Positions 16,574 to 25,968 are shown, counted from the stretch's first letter. The stretch is DNA of 64,000 bases from Bacteroidales bacterium UBA1189 (GCA_002309805.1 DBYJ01000004.1:7925-71924), one strand, 5' to 3'. Notes: generated by a model not told the origin, from the sequence alone. Translations and numbers: made by a program.

Positions 16574-18871
16574 ATGAAAAAGCTCCTTCTTCTCCTTCTC
16601 TCAGGGCTGAGCCTGGGCATCAGCGCTCAGGGTACCCTCGACGACTACAACCGCGCCTACGGGATGCGCAGCCGCTTCGGCAACGACAAAGTATTGAACT
16701 CCAGCATCGAGCCTCACTGGCTGGGCAAAAGCCACTCCTTCTGGTACATCCACCGCAATGCCGAAAAGGGCTCCAACGACTACCTTCTCGTCAATGCCGA
16801 CAAGGGCACCTCGAAACCCCTCTTCGATGCCACTAAACTGGCAAAACTGCTCTCCAAAGAGACCAAGCAGCAGGTGAAGGCAGATAAGCTGGACCTGCAG
16901 CGCCTCCGCGTGAGCGAGAAGGGCGACACCCTCTGGTTCGCTTCTTCCGGCAAGAATTGGATATACCTCATCAACAAAGGCAAGCTTACGGCTGAAGCGG
17001 CTCAGCCCTCTCCCTTCGGACGTGGCAATTTCCGCGGCAGTCAGCAGCCTCAGCGCCACTGGATGGAGGTCGATGACGAGAAGGGCGGGAACGAGGTTCC
17101 CTCGCCTGACGGCAAGTGGGTGGCCTTCATCCGCGACGCCAACGTCTGGGTGCGCCCTGCCCGAGGCGGCAATGCCCGTGCCCTCAGCATCGACGGCACG
17201 CTGGCGAACTACTACTCCTCATGGCTGCGCTGGTCGCCCGACAGCCGTTATGTGGCTGCCAACAAAATACGCCCCGTAGCCGAGAAGCGCTACGTCTATT
17301 ATGTGGAATCGTCGCCTGCCGACCAGAGCCAGCCCAAGCTGCACAAGCAGGAGTATGCCAAACCCGGCGACGACCTCATGCAGAAGACGCCCTGCCTCTT
17401 CGAGGTGGAAACAGGACGTGCCATCATCCCCTCAACGGAGCTCTTCACCAATCAATATGACCTGAACGGCCCCACATGGAATGAGGACAGCCACGCCGTG
17501 CGCTTCGAATTCAACGCCCGCGGACATCAGGTGTACCGTCTGCTGGAGCTTTCTGCCGAGACGGGCAAGGTGCGCACACTGGCTGAGGAGACAAGCGACA
17601 AGTACGTCAACTATCCCCGCCTCTGGAACCGCTTCCTGAAGGACGGCAAGCGCTTCATCTGGAGCAGCGAACGTGATGGCTGGCAGCATCTCTACCTCTA
17701 CGACCGTGCTACGGGAAAGCCCATCAACCAAATCACAAAAGGAGAGTGGTACGTCCGGCAGGTGCTCCACGTGGACGAGGAGAACGAAGTCATCTACTTC
17801 ACGGCAAACGGAGTCCATGCAGCTCCCTACGGTGCTGCCTCAGGCGAAGACCCCTATTTCATCCACTACTACCGCATCCGCTTCGACGGCTCCGATATGA
17901 CTGACCTGACGCCCACAGAGGGACATCATCGCGCCGTATTCAGCAACGACTACGCGTACCTCATTGATACATGGTCCACCGTGGCTGAAGCTCCGCAGAC
18001 GGTATTGCGCAGCGCCAAGGACGGCAGCGTAGTGAAAGAGCTGGAGAAGGCTGACATCAGCAAGCTCTTGGAGGCTGGCTGGAAGGCTCCCGAAGTATTT
18101 GTGGCACCAGGACGCGACGGCAAGACGAACATGTGGGGCATCATCGCCCGCCCCACGAACTTCGACCCCACGAAGAAATACCCCATCGTAGAATACATCT
18201 ATCAGGGCCCGGGCGACCAATACGTGCCCAAATCGTTCCAAGCCTTCAACTACTACATGACACCGCTGGCGGAACTGGGATTCATCGTCGTGATGGTGGA
18301 CGGCATGGGCACCTCATTCCGCTCGCGTGAGTTTGAGAACATCTGCTGCCGCAACCTCAAGGACGCCGGCATCCCCGACCATATTGCCTGGATAAAGGCT
18401 GCTGCCGAAAAATATCCCTACATGGACATCGACCGTGTGGGCATCTACGGCTGCTCAGCCGGCGGGCAGGAGTCGCTCACAGCCACGCTATTCTACCCCG
18501 AGTTCTATAAATGCTGCTACAGCGCCTGCGGATGCCACGACAACCGCATGGACAAAATCTGGTGGAACGAACTCTGGCTGGGCTATCCCATCGGGGAGCA
18601 GTACAAGGAGGGCTCGAACGTGGAAAACGCCCATTTGCTGCAGCGCCCGCTGATGCTCGTGGTGGGTGAGCTGGACGATAACGTCGATCCTGCCTCGACG
18701 ATGCAGGTGGCGAATGCCCTCATCAAGGCTAACAAGGACTTTGAACTTGTCGTTATCCCTGGTGCTCACCACACGGTAGGCGAAGCCTTCGGCGAGCACA
18801 AGCGCTACGATTTCTTCGTCCGTCATCTCCTCGGCGTCGCCCCTCCCGCTTGGACGGAGGTGAAGAATTAA
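16574..18871 (+). CDS. S9 dipeptidyl peptidase (DPP-IV-like)
   Basis: A 765-aa periplasmic serine peptidase. ATG 16574 gives signal peptide MKKLLLLLLSGLSLGISAQ; the frame upstream overlaps DUF4249 and is not needed. Residues about 90-480 form the DPP-IV beta-propeller (SPDGKWVAFIRDANVWV, WSPDSRYVAANKI), and about 510-765 the alpha/beta hydrolase. The catalytic triad is visible: Ser in GCSAGG (about 627), Asp in GELDDNVDP (about 700), His in PGAHHTVG (about 731). It probably removes dipeptides from peptides taken up by the cell. It starts 4 bp after DUF4249. A stop codon at 18869 coincides with the start of an AT-rich repeat. Confidence 0.9.
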   Translation: MKKLLLLLLSGLSLGISAQGTLDDYNRAYGMRSRFGNDKVLNSSIEPHWLGKSHSFWYIHRNAEKGSNDYLLVNADKGTSKPLFDATKLAKLLSKETKQQVKADKLDLQRLRVSEKGDTLWFASSGKNWIYLINKGKLTAEAAQPSPFGRGNFRGSQQPQRHWMEVDDEKGGNEVPSPDGKWVAFIRDANVWVRPARGGNARALSIDGTLANYYSSWLRWSPDSRYVAANKIRPVAEKRYVYYVESSPADQSQPKLHKQEYAKPGDDLMQKTPCLFEVETGRAIIPSTELFTNQYDLNGPTWNEDSHAVRFEFNARGHQVYRLLELSAETGKVRTLAEETSDKYVNYPRLWNRFLKDGKRFIWSSERDGWQHLYLYDRATGKPINQITKGEWYVRQVLHVDEENEVIYFTANGVHAAPYGAASGEDPYFIHYYRIRFDGSDMTDLTPTEGHHRAVFSNDYAYLIDTWSTVAEAPQTVLRSAKDGSVVKELEKADISKLLEAGWKAPEVFVAPGRDGKTNMWGIIARPTNFDPTKKYPIVEYIYQGPGDQYVPKSFQAFNYYMTPLAELGFIVVMVDGMGTSFRSREFENICCRNLKDAGIPDHIAWIKAAAEKYPYMDIDRVGIYGCSAGGQESLTATLFYPEFYKCCYSACGCHDNRMDKIWWNELWLGYPIGEQYKEGSNVENAHLLQRPLMLVVGELDDNVDPASTMQVANALIKANKDFELVVIPGAHHTVGEAFGEHKRYDFFVRHLLGVAPPAWTEVKN

Positions 18872-18962
18872 GGGTTAAGGGTTAAAGATTAAAGGTTAAA
18901 GGTGAAAAATTAGAGGTTAAAGGTGAAAGGTTAAAGAAGATAGATAAAAGATTAAAGGTTAA
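18865..18962. repeat. GGTTAAAGATTAAAGGTTAAAGG tandem words
   Basis: About ten imperfect copies of a 7-8 bp word (GGTTAAA / AGATTAA / GGTGAAA) fill the gap between the DPP-IV and fucosidase genes. The first word contains the TAA stop of the peptidase gene. Confidence 0.75.
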
Positions 18963-18971
18963 TATAGTAGT

Positions 18972-20345
18972 ATGAGAAACATTAAATCCCTTTTCATTGC
19001 ATTACTTATTGCGCTGCCTGCTGTCGGTCAAGTGGGCTATGTTCCTACGGAGGCCAACAAGGCTACCCGTGCTGAGTTCGAGGAAGCCCGCTTCGGCATC
19101 TTCATCCACTGGGGCATCTACTCCATGCTGGGCGACGGCGAGTGGGCGCAGCAGGTACAGAACCTGCCCTACGCCGAATACAGCCGTATGGCCGCCGGTT
19201 TCTATCCCTCGAAGTTCGATGCTGCTGAGTGGGTGAGCGCCATCAAGGGCAGCGGAGCCAAGTACATCACCATCACCAGCCGCCACCACGACGGGTTCTC
19301 GATGTTCGGCACAAAAGCCAGCCCTTACAACATCGTGGATGCCACGCCGTTCAAGCGCGACGTCATCGGCGAGCTTGCGAAGGAGTGCCAAAAGCAGGGA
19401 ATCAAGCTCCACTTCTACTACAGCCACCTCGACTGGGGGCGCGAGGACTACTACCCCCTCGGCCGTACAGGATGGGGCACAGGACGTAAGATTGCCGAAG
19501 AAGGGAAGAAAGACCATCCTGCGACAACGCTCAAGCGCAGCTATCTGGACTTCATGAACACCCAGCTCACGGAGTTGCTCACGAACTACGGCCCGATTGG
19601 TGCCATCTGGTTCGACGGCGTGTGGGATCAGGATGCATTTTCGCGCGAGGAGCAGCCCCGCATCTGGAATCTCTACGAACAGTATGCCCTGATTCATCGC
19701 CTGCAGCCTTCGTGCCTCATCGGAAACAACCATCACCTACTGCCTTTCGAGGGCGAGGATATCCAGATTTTCGAGCAAGATATCCCCGGGCAGAACGAAG
19801 CGGGACTGTCCGGACAGGAGATTTCCCGCCTGCCGCTCGAAACTTGCAAGACGATGAACAACAGCTGGGGCTATAACATGAAGGACAAGGGGTATAAATC
19901 CCCTGACTTCCTCATCCAATATCTCGTCCGCACGGCTGGCAAGGGCGCTAACCTGCTGCTTAACGTCGGCCCTCGTCCTGACGGCACCCTGCCCGAGGAG
20001 GCGTTGGAGCGTTTGAAGGCTATCGGCGCTTGGCTGGAGGTGAATGGCGAAACCATATACGGCACAGACGGCGGCTGCATCGATTCGCAGGAGTGGGGCG
20101 TCACCACGCAGCGCGGCAAGACGCTTTACGTCCACCTTCTGCCGCAGGCGGACAAGGCTCTGCCTGAAACGCTCCAGCTCGACATCCCCAAAGCGCAGAA
20201 CAAGCTGAAGGCGGCAAAGTTGTTTGCCGGAGGAGAGAAAATCTCCTTCAAGCAGGACAAGCAGGGCGTCACCCTCAATTTGCCAGCCTTGGACAAGAAC
20301 ACCCCCGACACCATCCTTGAACTCACTTTTGCAAAAGAATTATAG
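18972..20345 (+). CDS. Alpha-L-fucosidase, GH29
   Basis: A 457-aa exported GH29 enzyme (signal MRNIKSLFIALLIALPAVGQ). Family motifs: FGIFIHWGIYSMLGDGEWAQ near residue 40, YITITSRHHDGFSMFGT, and IGAIWFDGVWDQD near 214, where the Asp is the expected nucleophile; then a (beta/alpha)8 barrel ending GANLLLNVGPRPDGTLPEEA, and a short C-terminal beta domain. It would release alpha-linked L-fucose, for example from mucin or plant glycans. The acid/base residue is poorly conserved in GH29 and I do not assign it. The gene follows the peptidase by 100 bp of repeats and precedes the transglutaminase-like gene by 24 bp. Confidence 0.92.
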   Translation: MRNIKSLFIALLIALPAVGQVGYVPTEANKATRAEFEEARFGIFIHWGIYSMLGDGEWAQQVQNLPYAEYSRMAAGFYPSKFDAAEWVSAIKGSGAKYITITSRHHDGFSMFGTKASPYNIVDATPFKRDVIGELAKECQKQGIKLHFYYSHLDWGREDYYPLGRTGWGTGRKIAEEGKKDHPATTLKRSYLDFMNTQLTELLTNYGPIGAIWFDGVWDQDAFSREEQPRIWNLYEQYALIHRLQPSCLIGNNHHLLPFEGEDIQIFEQDIPGQNEAGLSGQEISRLPLETCKTMNNSWGYNMKDKGYKSPDFLIQYLVRTAGKGANLLLNVGPRPDGTLPEEALERLKAIGAWLEVNGETIYGTDGGCIDSQEWGVTTQRGKTLYVHLLPQADKALPETLQLDIPKAQNKLKAAKLFAGGEKISFKQDKQGVTLNLPALDKNTPDTILELTFAKEL

Positions 20346-20369
20346 AAAACCCGTGGTTTGCCCTTAGAA

Positions 20370-22928
20370 ATGAAATTCTCCTCCCATCTCCTTATTCTGC
20401 TGTTTCCTCTGTTCCTGCTGACGGGCTGTAACGTGCATCAGGAATCCCTTCCTCTCGCCGAGCGTCGGGCTGCCCTACCCGAGTTTGAACAGAGTGTCTG
20501 GCAGCCGCTTGAGACAACGGCATTCACCCCCGATGAACGCCGCTACATGGAGTTCCTCTACAGCTACCTCCCCCTGCCCGACATGGCGATGCAGCCCTTC
20601 ACGTATTGGGTAGCACAAGTGAAATCGGCTCTCAAAGTGCGCAGCGAGATGCATTGGAACGTCCCCGAAAAGGAGTTCCGCCATTTCGTCCTACCTCCAC
20701 GTGTTAATAACGAGGATTTGGATGATTTCCGCACCCTTTGGGCGGACTCCCTCTGCCGACGTGTGAAGGGCATGAGCATGTATGATGCCGTACTGGAAAT
20801 CAACCATTGGTGTCACGAGCAGGCCACCTATAAGCCCTCCGATGCCCGCACCTCCAGCCCGCTGGCAACAATGGCAACGGGTACGGGACGTTGTGGCGAG
20901 GAGAGCGTGCTGGGTGTTGCTGCCCTGCGTGCCGTCGGCATCCCTGCCCGTCAAGTCTATACCCCCCGCTGGGCGCATACCGACGACAACCATGCCTGGG
21001 TGGAGGCCTGGGTGGATGGCAAGTGGTATTTCCTGGGTGCCTGCGAGCCCGAGCCGCGCCTCAACATGGCATGGTTCAACGCCCCCGTCAGCCGTGCCAT
21101 GCTGCTGCATACCCGCGTCTTCGGCAATTATCAGATTGACGAGAATGAGGACGTCATCGACAGCAGCCCCCTCCATACTGAAATCAATGTCATCTCGGGC
21201 TACGTCCCCACGCGCCGCAACGTAGTTACCGTACTTGACAAGGAGGGCAAGCCCGTGGAGGGTGCTACGGTGGAATTCAAGATTTACAACTATGCCGAGT
21301 TCTACACCGTTGCTACCTATCACTCCGATGCTCGCGGACAGGCAAGCCTCATCACGGGTTGTGGCGATCTGCTCGTGTGGGCCAGCAAGGACGGCATGTT
21401 CGGCTTTGCCAAGGCGCAGTCGGACAAGACCGACGTTATCCTCCAATACCCTGTGGGGAAGCGTTTCTCCGTGGATATCGACATCGTTCCTCCTGTGGAG
21501 AACCCCATCCCATCCGATGCCACAGCTGAAGAGCGCGCGATTTGTGCGAAGCGCTTCGCTTACGAAGACTCCCTTCGACTGGCTGCCCATACGGTTCCAG
21601 CAGGAAAAGTCGTGTTGGATGCTTTCCGCAGTCGTCACGCTGACAACCGTAATGTCGAGCCGCTGATTGCCTCGCTTACAGAAAAAGACCGCCGCGACGT
21701 TACCCTCGATGCGCTGGAGGATGCGCTTCTAAAGTCCTTCCCTTCAGGGGAGGATTCAGGAGAGGCTTCTTGGTCATCCTATCGGGATTGTCCTCGCGTG
21801 GAACGGGAGCAGCTGCGCCCCTTCCGCTCGAAGATTGACGTTTCCGCGTTGCATCACTTCCAATCCCCTGCTGAAGTGTGGACTTGGACGTGCGATAACA
21901 TCCGCGTGGTGGAGGAGCAAAACCCGCAGAATCTCCGCATGGCGCCCATAACGGTGTGGAATTATCGTGTCTGCGACGAATTGAACCGTAACATCTTCTT
22001 TGTCGCCCTTTGCCGTGCCCTCGGCTTCGAGGCCCGCATCGACGAAGTAACAGGACAGACGCAGTATCGTTGGCAAGGAGAGTGGCAGAGACCCTCCCCC
22101 GCCCCCTCCCGTGAGGGAGGGGAGGCTGGCGCATCAGCCCCCGAACGTAGCGAGGCTCTCCCCCTTACGGGGGAGCGGGGAGAGGGTCTTTGGCTCGCCG
22201 CCCAATACACTCCTCAACCCTTCTTGCCCAATCCCGTCTACTACACCCATTTCACGCTCTCGTCGCTGAACGACGGCGTGGCTCATCTCTACAACTTCGA
22301 GGAGGGCGAGGCTACGGAGGCGGGTACTTTGGCCTCGTGGGAGACGCTCCTGCGCCAGCCGTACAAAGTCGATAAGGGATATTATCTGATAACCTCGGGC
22401 TCTCGTCTGGCTTCAGGCGCTGTGCTGGCACACATGGAGTTCGTGGAGGTTCCCCCCTCCGAAGGAGGAAGTGAGTTTCCCGTTGTCGTGCCCCTTGTCA
22501 TGCGCGAAGCAAAGAAGGAAATTGCCGTCATCGGCCATTTCGATGCCGATCCGCTGCTGCCCTACACAGGGCGCGGCTATTTCGCGCTGGCTATAATGGG
22601 CGAGAAGGACGAGCCTTCTGTCCATGCGCGTGGATTGATTGATGGAATGAAGGAGGACATCGCCGCCTGGGGACGTCCCTTTGTGGAACTCCATCCCCAT
22701 TCGCCCGATGCTTTGGTCAGCATGGCAGGTGAGACCGGGCGCATGGCACTTACGGAACGTGTCGTGCCCGAGGCATTGGCACGCGAGCTCAGCGCAGGTT
22801 GCAGTACGACGTTCGACCGCCTTCCCATTATCGTCATTGCCGATTCGTTTGGACGTATCGTCTATTTCTCGCAAGGCTACAACACCTCTCTCGCCTCCAA
22901 CCTGCGTCAGGTAATCAGCGGGCTGTAA
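20370..22928 (+). CDS. Transglutaminase-like lipoprotein with two core-like modules
   Basis: An 852-aa lipoprotein; ATG 20370 gives MKFSSHLLILLFPLFLLTGC, better than the TTG four codons upstream. The first transglutaminase-like core (about 100-240) has the Cys in GTGRCGEES (about 174) and His in DNHAWVEAW (about 206), with the ending WYFLGACEPEP in place of the usual Asp-Pro. A carboxypeptidase-regulatory-like segment follows (VVTVLDKEGKPVEGATVEFK), then a second module near 490-560 (NRNIFFVALCRALGFEARI) without a clear catalytic Cys. The function may be peptide or cell-wall hydrolysis or cross-linking. Three GC-rich palindromic pieces interrupt the gene in frame. Its end overlaps the convergent nucleoside hydrolase gene by 14 bp. 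Confidence 0.8.
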   Translation: MKFSSHLLILLFPLFLLTGCNVHQESLPLAERRAALPEFEQSVWQPLETTAFTPDERRYMEFLYSYLPLPDMAMQPFTYWVAQVKSALKVRSEMHWNVPEKEFRHFVLPPRVNNEDLDDFRTLWADSLCRRVKGMSMYDAVLEINHWCHEQATYKPSDARTSSPLATMATGTGRCGEESVLGVAALRAVGIPARQVYTPRWAHTDDNHAWVEAWVDGKWYFLGACEPEPRLNMAWFNAPVSRAMLLHTRVFGNYQIDENEDVIDSSPLHTEINVISGYVPTRRNVVTVLDKEGKPVEGATVEFKIYNYAEFYTVATYHSDARGQASLITGCGDLLVWASKDGMFGFAKAQSDKTDVILQYPVGKRFSVDIDIVPPVENPIPSDATAEERAICAKRFAYEDSLRLAAHTVPAGKVVLDAFRSRHADNRNVEPLIASLTEKDRRDVTLDALEDALLKSFPSGEDSGEASWSSYRDCPRVEREQLRPFRSKIDVSALHHFQSPAEVWTWTCDNIRVVEEQNPQNLRMAPITVWNYRVCDELNRNIFFVALCRALGFEARIDEVTGQTQYRWQGEWQRPSPAPSREGGEAGASAPERSEALPLTGERGEGLWLAAQYTPQPFLPNPVYYTHFTLSSLNDGVAHLYNFEEGEATEAGTLASWETLLRQPYKVDKGYYLITSGSRLASGAVLAHMEFVEVPPSEGGSEFPVVVPLVMREAKKEIAVIGHFDADPLLPYTGRGYFALAIMGEKDEPSVHARGLIDGMKEDIAAWGRPFVELHPHSPDALVSMAGETGRMALTERVVPEALARELSAGCSTTFDRLPIIVIADSFGRIVYFSQGYNTSLASNLRQVISGL
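22089..22190. repeat. GC-rich double palindrome inside the transglutaminase gene
   Basis: Left arm 22089-22127 (AGACCCTCCCCCGCCCCCTC..., itself a hairpin CCCTCCCGTGAGGGAGGG) and right arm 22152-22190 (CTCCCCCTTACGGGGGAG ... AGAGGGTCTT) are imperfect inverted copies. The frame reads through as a low-complexity P/S/G/E-rich stretch. Confidence 0.7.
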
Positions 22929-23982
22929 CCAGTTCCACAAGGCGTTGAGTTAGTGCCGCTACTTGTTCGTCATTGGCGATAAGGTAGCGGTGCTTCGTAT
23001 TCCTTTTCGAATGCGTTTTGAATTTCAGCTTCAATAGCATAAAACGCAAGGTAACCTCACCCTGATGGGGAGGCATGAAGCGTGTGATACCCGCCTCGTC
23101 CACCCAGATGGTTCCGGCTGGGGATAGCGTGTAATAGTTCGGATTTTCCCCCTCTACGGCATAGATGAGTGCCGTCGGGTCCCAGCTGCAGGCGTTGTAC
23201 TCCGAACCCTGATAGAAGCGATACCCTTCCGCGACGGGGTTGGGCTGACGCTCGCCGATGTCCTTGACTCTCTCGTGGGGGAAGCAAACACGCACGCCCA
23301 GTTCGAAGGGCGAGGTGACGATGGGCGTGGGCCATTCGTCAAAGACTTTGCGTGCCGCCACGATGTCCTCAGTCACATTGAATTCTCCTTGCTCCTTTGC
23401 CATATTTCCAGCCATCATGACGAGTGTTTTCACTTTCTGCGCCACCAGTTCCTTCCCGCTGAGGGGTGAAATATCATCTGCCTGCGTCTCCAGCAACGAA
23501 GCCATATTCGTCGAAAAGCCGACGGTAACGAACGTGACGGAATGGTCTTTCTGCTTTGCCAGCACACGACGGTAGAGCTCATCCGTCAGAGGCGGCGTCT
23601 GCCCAGTTCCATTTGTCCGCGCAAACAATGGGGCGCCCGTCTCATCCTTGAGCGCACAAGTCTTGTGCGTGTAGTGCTCCCCTGTGGTCTTGGGGCCCGT
23701 GTTGCCCGACACGCGCCCGATAGGGATGTCCCCATGCCCATACCATGTCTGCACGATGTCTGTGTATTCGGCAGCCTCTGCACCCTCCTTGCTCATACCG
23801 ATGGCAAGCACCTTGACGCGCCCCATGTCGATATAACGATTCATTGCTGCCAACGCCAAAGCGTCGTCTATGTCGTTGCCCATATCCGTGTCCAAGATGA
23901 TGCTGGGCGCATCCATGCCGCCCTCATTACACCCTGCAAGCACCACAGCAAAAGCCATAAAAAGTAGTTTAATGTGTTTCAT
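22915..23982 (-). CDS. Nucleoside hydrolase-like lipoprotein
   Basis: A 355-aa protein of the inosine-uridine nucleoside hydrolase family, about 40 aa longer than cytosolic members because it carries a lipoprotein signal (FAVVLAGCNEG). ATG 23982 puts the signal first; upstream ATGs at 23994 and 24000 only add residues. The calcium-binding signature DTDMGNDIDDALAL follows directly after the signal, and TFVTVGFSTNMASLL and LVMMAGN fit the family. It would split nucleosides into base and ribose outside the cytoplasm. The gene converges on the transglutaminase gene with 14 bp of overlap. A TATCTTTG box on the reverse strand (24015-24022) may be its -7 element. Confidence 0.85.
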   Translation of the reverse strand: MKHIKLLFMAFAVVLAGCNEGGMDAPSIILDTDMGNDIDDALALAAMNRYIDMGRVKVLAIGMSKEGAEAAEYTDIVQTWYGHGDIPIGRVSGNTGPKTTGEHYTHKTCALKDETGAPLFARTNGTGQTPPLTDELYRRVLAKQKDHSVTFVTVGFSTNMASLLETQADDISPLSGKELVAQKVKTLVMMAGNMAKEQGEFNVTEDIVAARKVFDEWPTPIVTSPFELGVRVCFPHERVKDIGERQPNPVAEGYRFYQGSEYNACSWDPTALIYAVEGENPNYYTLSPAGTIWVDEAGITRFMPPHQGEVTLRFMLLKLKFKTHSKRNTKHRYLIANDEQVAALTQRLVELVTAR

Positions 23983-24096
23983 CGTTCTGTTCATTTTCAA
24001 TCTTTATTCCTGCGCAAAGATAGGGTTTTTCGCAAAAGAAAGCAATAGAACAAAAGAAGATTGTTTGAAAACTTTTTTCTATTCGCCTTCTCTTTT

Positions 24097-24143
24097 TATA
24101 AACAGGGGCGGCGTTTATATAAACACGGGCGCTGTTTATAAAC
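24097..24143. repeat. Paired TATAAACA...GTTTATA palindromes
   Basis: Two adjacent imperfect 23-bp palindromes, TATAAACAGGGGCGGCG... and ...ACGGGCGCTGTTTATA, share a GTTTATATAAAC centre. They may be a regulator or recombinase site; nothing nearby decides this. Confidence 0.55.
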
Positions 24144-24190
24144 AAAATCAAACGTCGGAAAAACGCTTCTAACAAATAATCTTTGTAAAA

Positions 24191-24444
24191 ATGCTACATT
24201 GCTACATAAAACGTATTATAACGCTGATTATGTCCGTTTTACCCTATGTAGATAGCCCTGAATGCTACATAATCCTACATAATGCTACATTTTTCCTATT
24301 TTGTCACACCTTTCATCCGAAATCCTGCACGTAAGCCCAATTTCTATGTAGCATTATGTAGGATTATGTAGCATTTTCACCTTTATACATAGAATATAAA
24401 ACAGAATACCAACACTTTATTTGTATTATGTAGCAATGTAGCAT
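24191..24444. repeat. Nested perfect inverted repeats made of 10-bp words
   Basis: Inner arms of 30 bp are perfect inverse copies: AATGCTACAT, AATCCTACAT, AATGCTACAT (24261-24290) against ATGTAGCATT, ATGTAGGATT, ATGTAGCATT (24346-24375). Outer arms of 17 bp are also perfect: ATGCTACATTGCTACAT (24191-24207) and ATGTAGCAATGTAGCAT (24428-24444). The stretches between outer and inner arms are weakly inverse as well, so the whole 254 bp is one fold-back element without coding capacity. Confidence 0.85.
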
Positions 24445-24533
24445 TTTCTCATATATTGAGAGAACTACAGATTCTTTTTTGTCCTTTTTGCTGCACCTTT
24501 TTTTCTGCGAATTCGAAAAAAACGTCCCTTTTG

Positions 24534-24564
24534 TTTGAAGTCTCTGAAATAACACTTACATTTG
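24534..24564 (+). promoter_or_regulatory. Promoter of the Sel1-repeat gene
   Basis: TTTG at 24534-24537, exactly 19 bp, TACATTTG at 24557-24564. The start codon is 60 bp downstream. Confidence 0.75.
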
Positions 24565-24624
24565 CATCGAGTTCTTAAATATAAAAAGGATATAATAATA
24601 AAGAACAAAAAATAAATAAGATAA

Positions 24625-25968
24625 ATGAGAAGATTGTCTTTTGTAGTGATACTATTCGTTGTTGCTACAACTATGTCTGCACAAAGTTTGTCTCTGTCGG
24701 GTTTTCGATTGTTGGAAACTGATCTCACAGCTATCACTAATGGTACGCAAGAAATTGATCAGAACGGCGAAGTGGCTGCGCTTATAAAGGTAGTAACGTC
24801 GGAGACGGGTTTCACCTTCGACATTGGAATGCTTGGAGTTGTCAACGTCAAGCAAGCCGTGGGAGAGATATGGGTTTATGTCCCTCGCCATGCCCAAAAG
24901 ATTTCCATCTTTCATCAGCAGTATGGCGTTATCCGCAATTTCTATTTTCCTGTTCCAATAGAGGGAGGGCGGACGTATGAACTGGAATTGAAAGTGGAGA
25001 AGGAACAGCCAAGAATTGAGATTGTGGAAGGTGCTGTCGATGACTATGAGAGTGCTTATCGGACTTATAAAGCAACAGCGGCAATGGGTGATGCTACAGC
25101 GCAATTCTATGTAGGATATTTTACCTATAATGGAATGGGGGTTGCCCAGGATTACAAGGAGGCAGTAGAATGGTATAAAAAGGCTGCGCAACAAGGTGAG
25201 GTCCGTGCGCAATGTAACCTGGGAATCTGTTATGAGAACGGAAATGGAGTAGATAAAGACCTTTCTCAAGCATTTTATTGGTACACCCAGTCGGCAAAAC
25301 AGAATAATGCAGCAGCACAATATAACCTTGGGGATTGCTACTTTTATGGAAAGGGAACAAAAATGAATCAAAAAGAAGCCCTCAAGTGGTTCACAAAAGC
25401 TGCTGAGCAGAACCAAGTCGAAGCGCAATATATGGTAGGGAAAATAGATGCTTCTTATATTAACAAGAAAAAGGAAGCTGTCAAATGGTTTGAACGTGCC
25501 GCGATTCAAGGGTATGTTCCTGCACAGATCAGCTTGGCGAATTGCTATTTGTTGGGAGATGGCGTTAAAAAAGATTTAGATGCAGCGCTATCATGGTTTG
25601 AGAAAGCAATTGAGACCGATGAAAGCAAGGTTTTGGGTGACTTAGGCATCATTATCGATATGAGTAATGAAATGCAAAAGGACATTCTAGATGCATTTCT
25701 TTCTGCAAAACGAGGTGATGCCGAAGGTTTGTATCACTTGGGAGAACTTTTCTATTCAGGAGAATATCGTTTTCCAAATTATGAAGTGTCGTCTATTTTT
25801 CTTAGAGAAGCAGCAGGCAAAAACCATGTAGAAGCAGAATATCTGTTGGGAGTGATTTTATATGAAAAGCTGGGCAATACAAACGAAGGAATAAAATGGT
25901 TGAAGAAAGCGTCTAAACAGGGACATGCTGGGGCTCAAAAGTGGTTAAGAGAGAACAAATACTTCTAA
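24625..25968 (+). CDS. Secreted Sel1-repeat protein
   Basis: A 447-aa exported protein (signal MRRLSFVVILFVVATTMSAQ). Residues about 20-135 form a beta domain resembling a PEGA-like or carbohydrate-binding module (VPRHAQKISIFHQQYG, YELELKVEKEQP). From about 145 on, Sel1-like repeats follow, about eight of 36 aa (GDATAQFYVGYFTYNGMGVA, AVEWYKKAAQQGEVRAQCNL, and so on to HAGAQKWLRE). Sel1 proteins are scaffolds for protein contacts and this one should act in the periplasm. The partner is unknown. It has its own promoter and stands between the 24-kb repeat element and the tRNA gene. Confidence 0.85.
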   Translation: MRRLSFVVILFVVATTMSAQSLSLSGFRLLETDLTAITNGTQEIDQNGEVAALIKVVTSETGFTFDIGMLGVVNVKQAVGEIWVYVPRHAQKISIFHQQYGVIRNFYFPVPIEGGRTYELELKVEKEQPRIEIVEGAVDDYESAYRTYKATAAMGDATAQFYVGYFTYNGMGVAQDYKEAVEWYKKAAQQGEVRAQCNLGICYENGNGVDKDLSQAFYWYTQSAKQNNAAAQYNLGDCYFYGKGTKMNQKEALKWFTKAAEQNQVEAQYMVGKIDASYINKKKEAVKWFERAAIQGYVPAQISLANCYLLGDGVKKDLDAALSWFEKAIETDESKVLGDLGIIIDMSNEMQKDILDAFLSAKRGDAEGLYHLGELFYSGEYRFPNYEVSSIFLREAAGKNHVEAEYLLGVILYEKLGNTNEGIKWLKKASKQGHAGAQKWLRENKYF

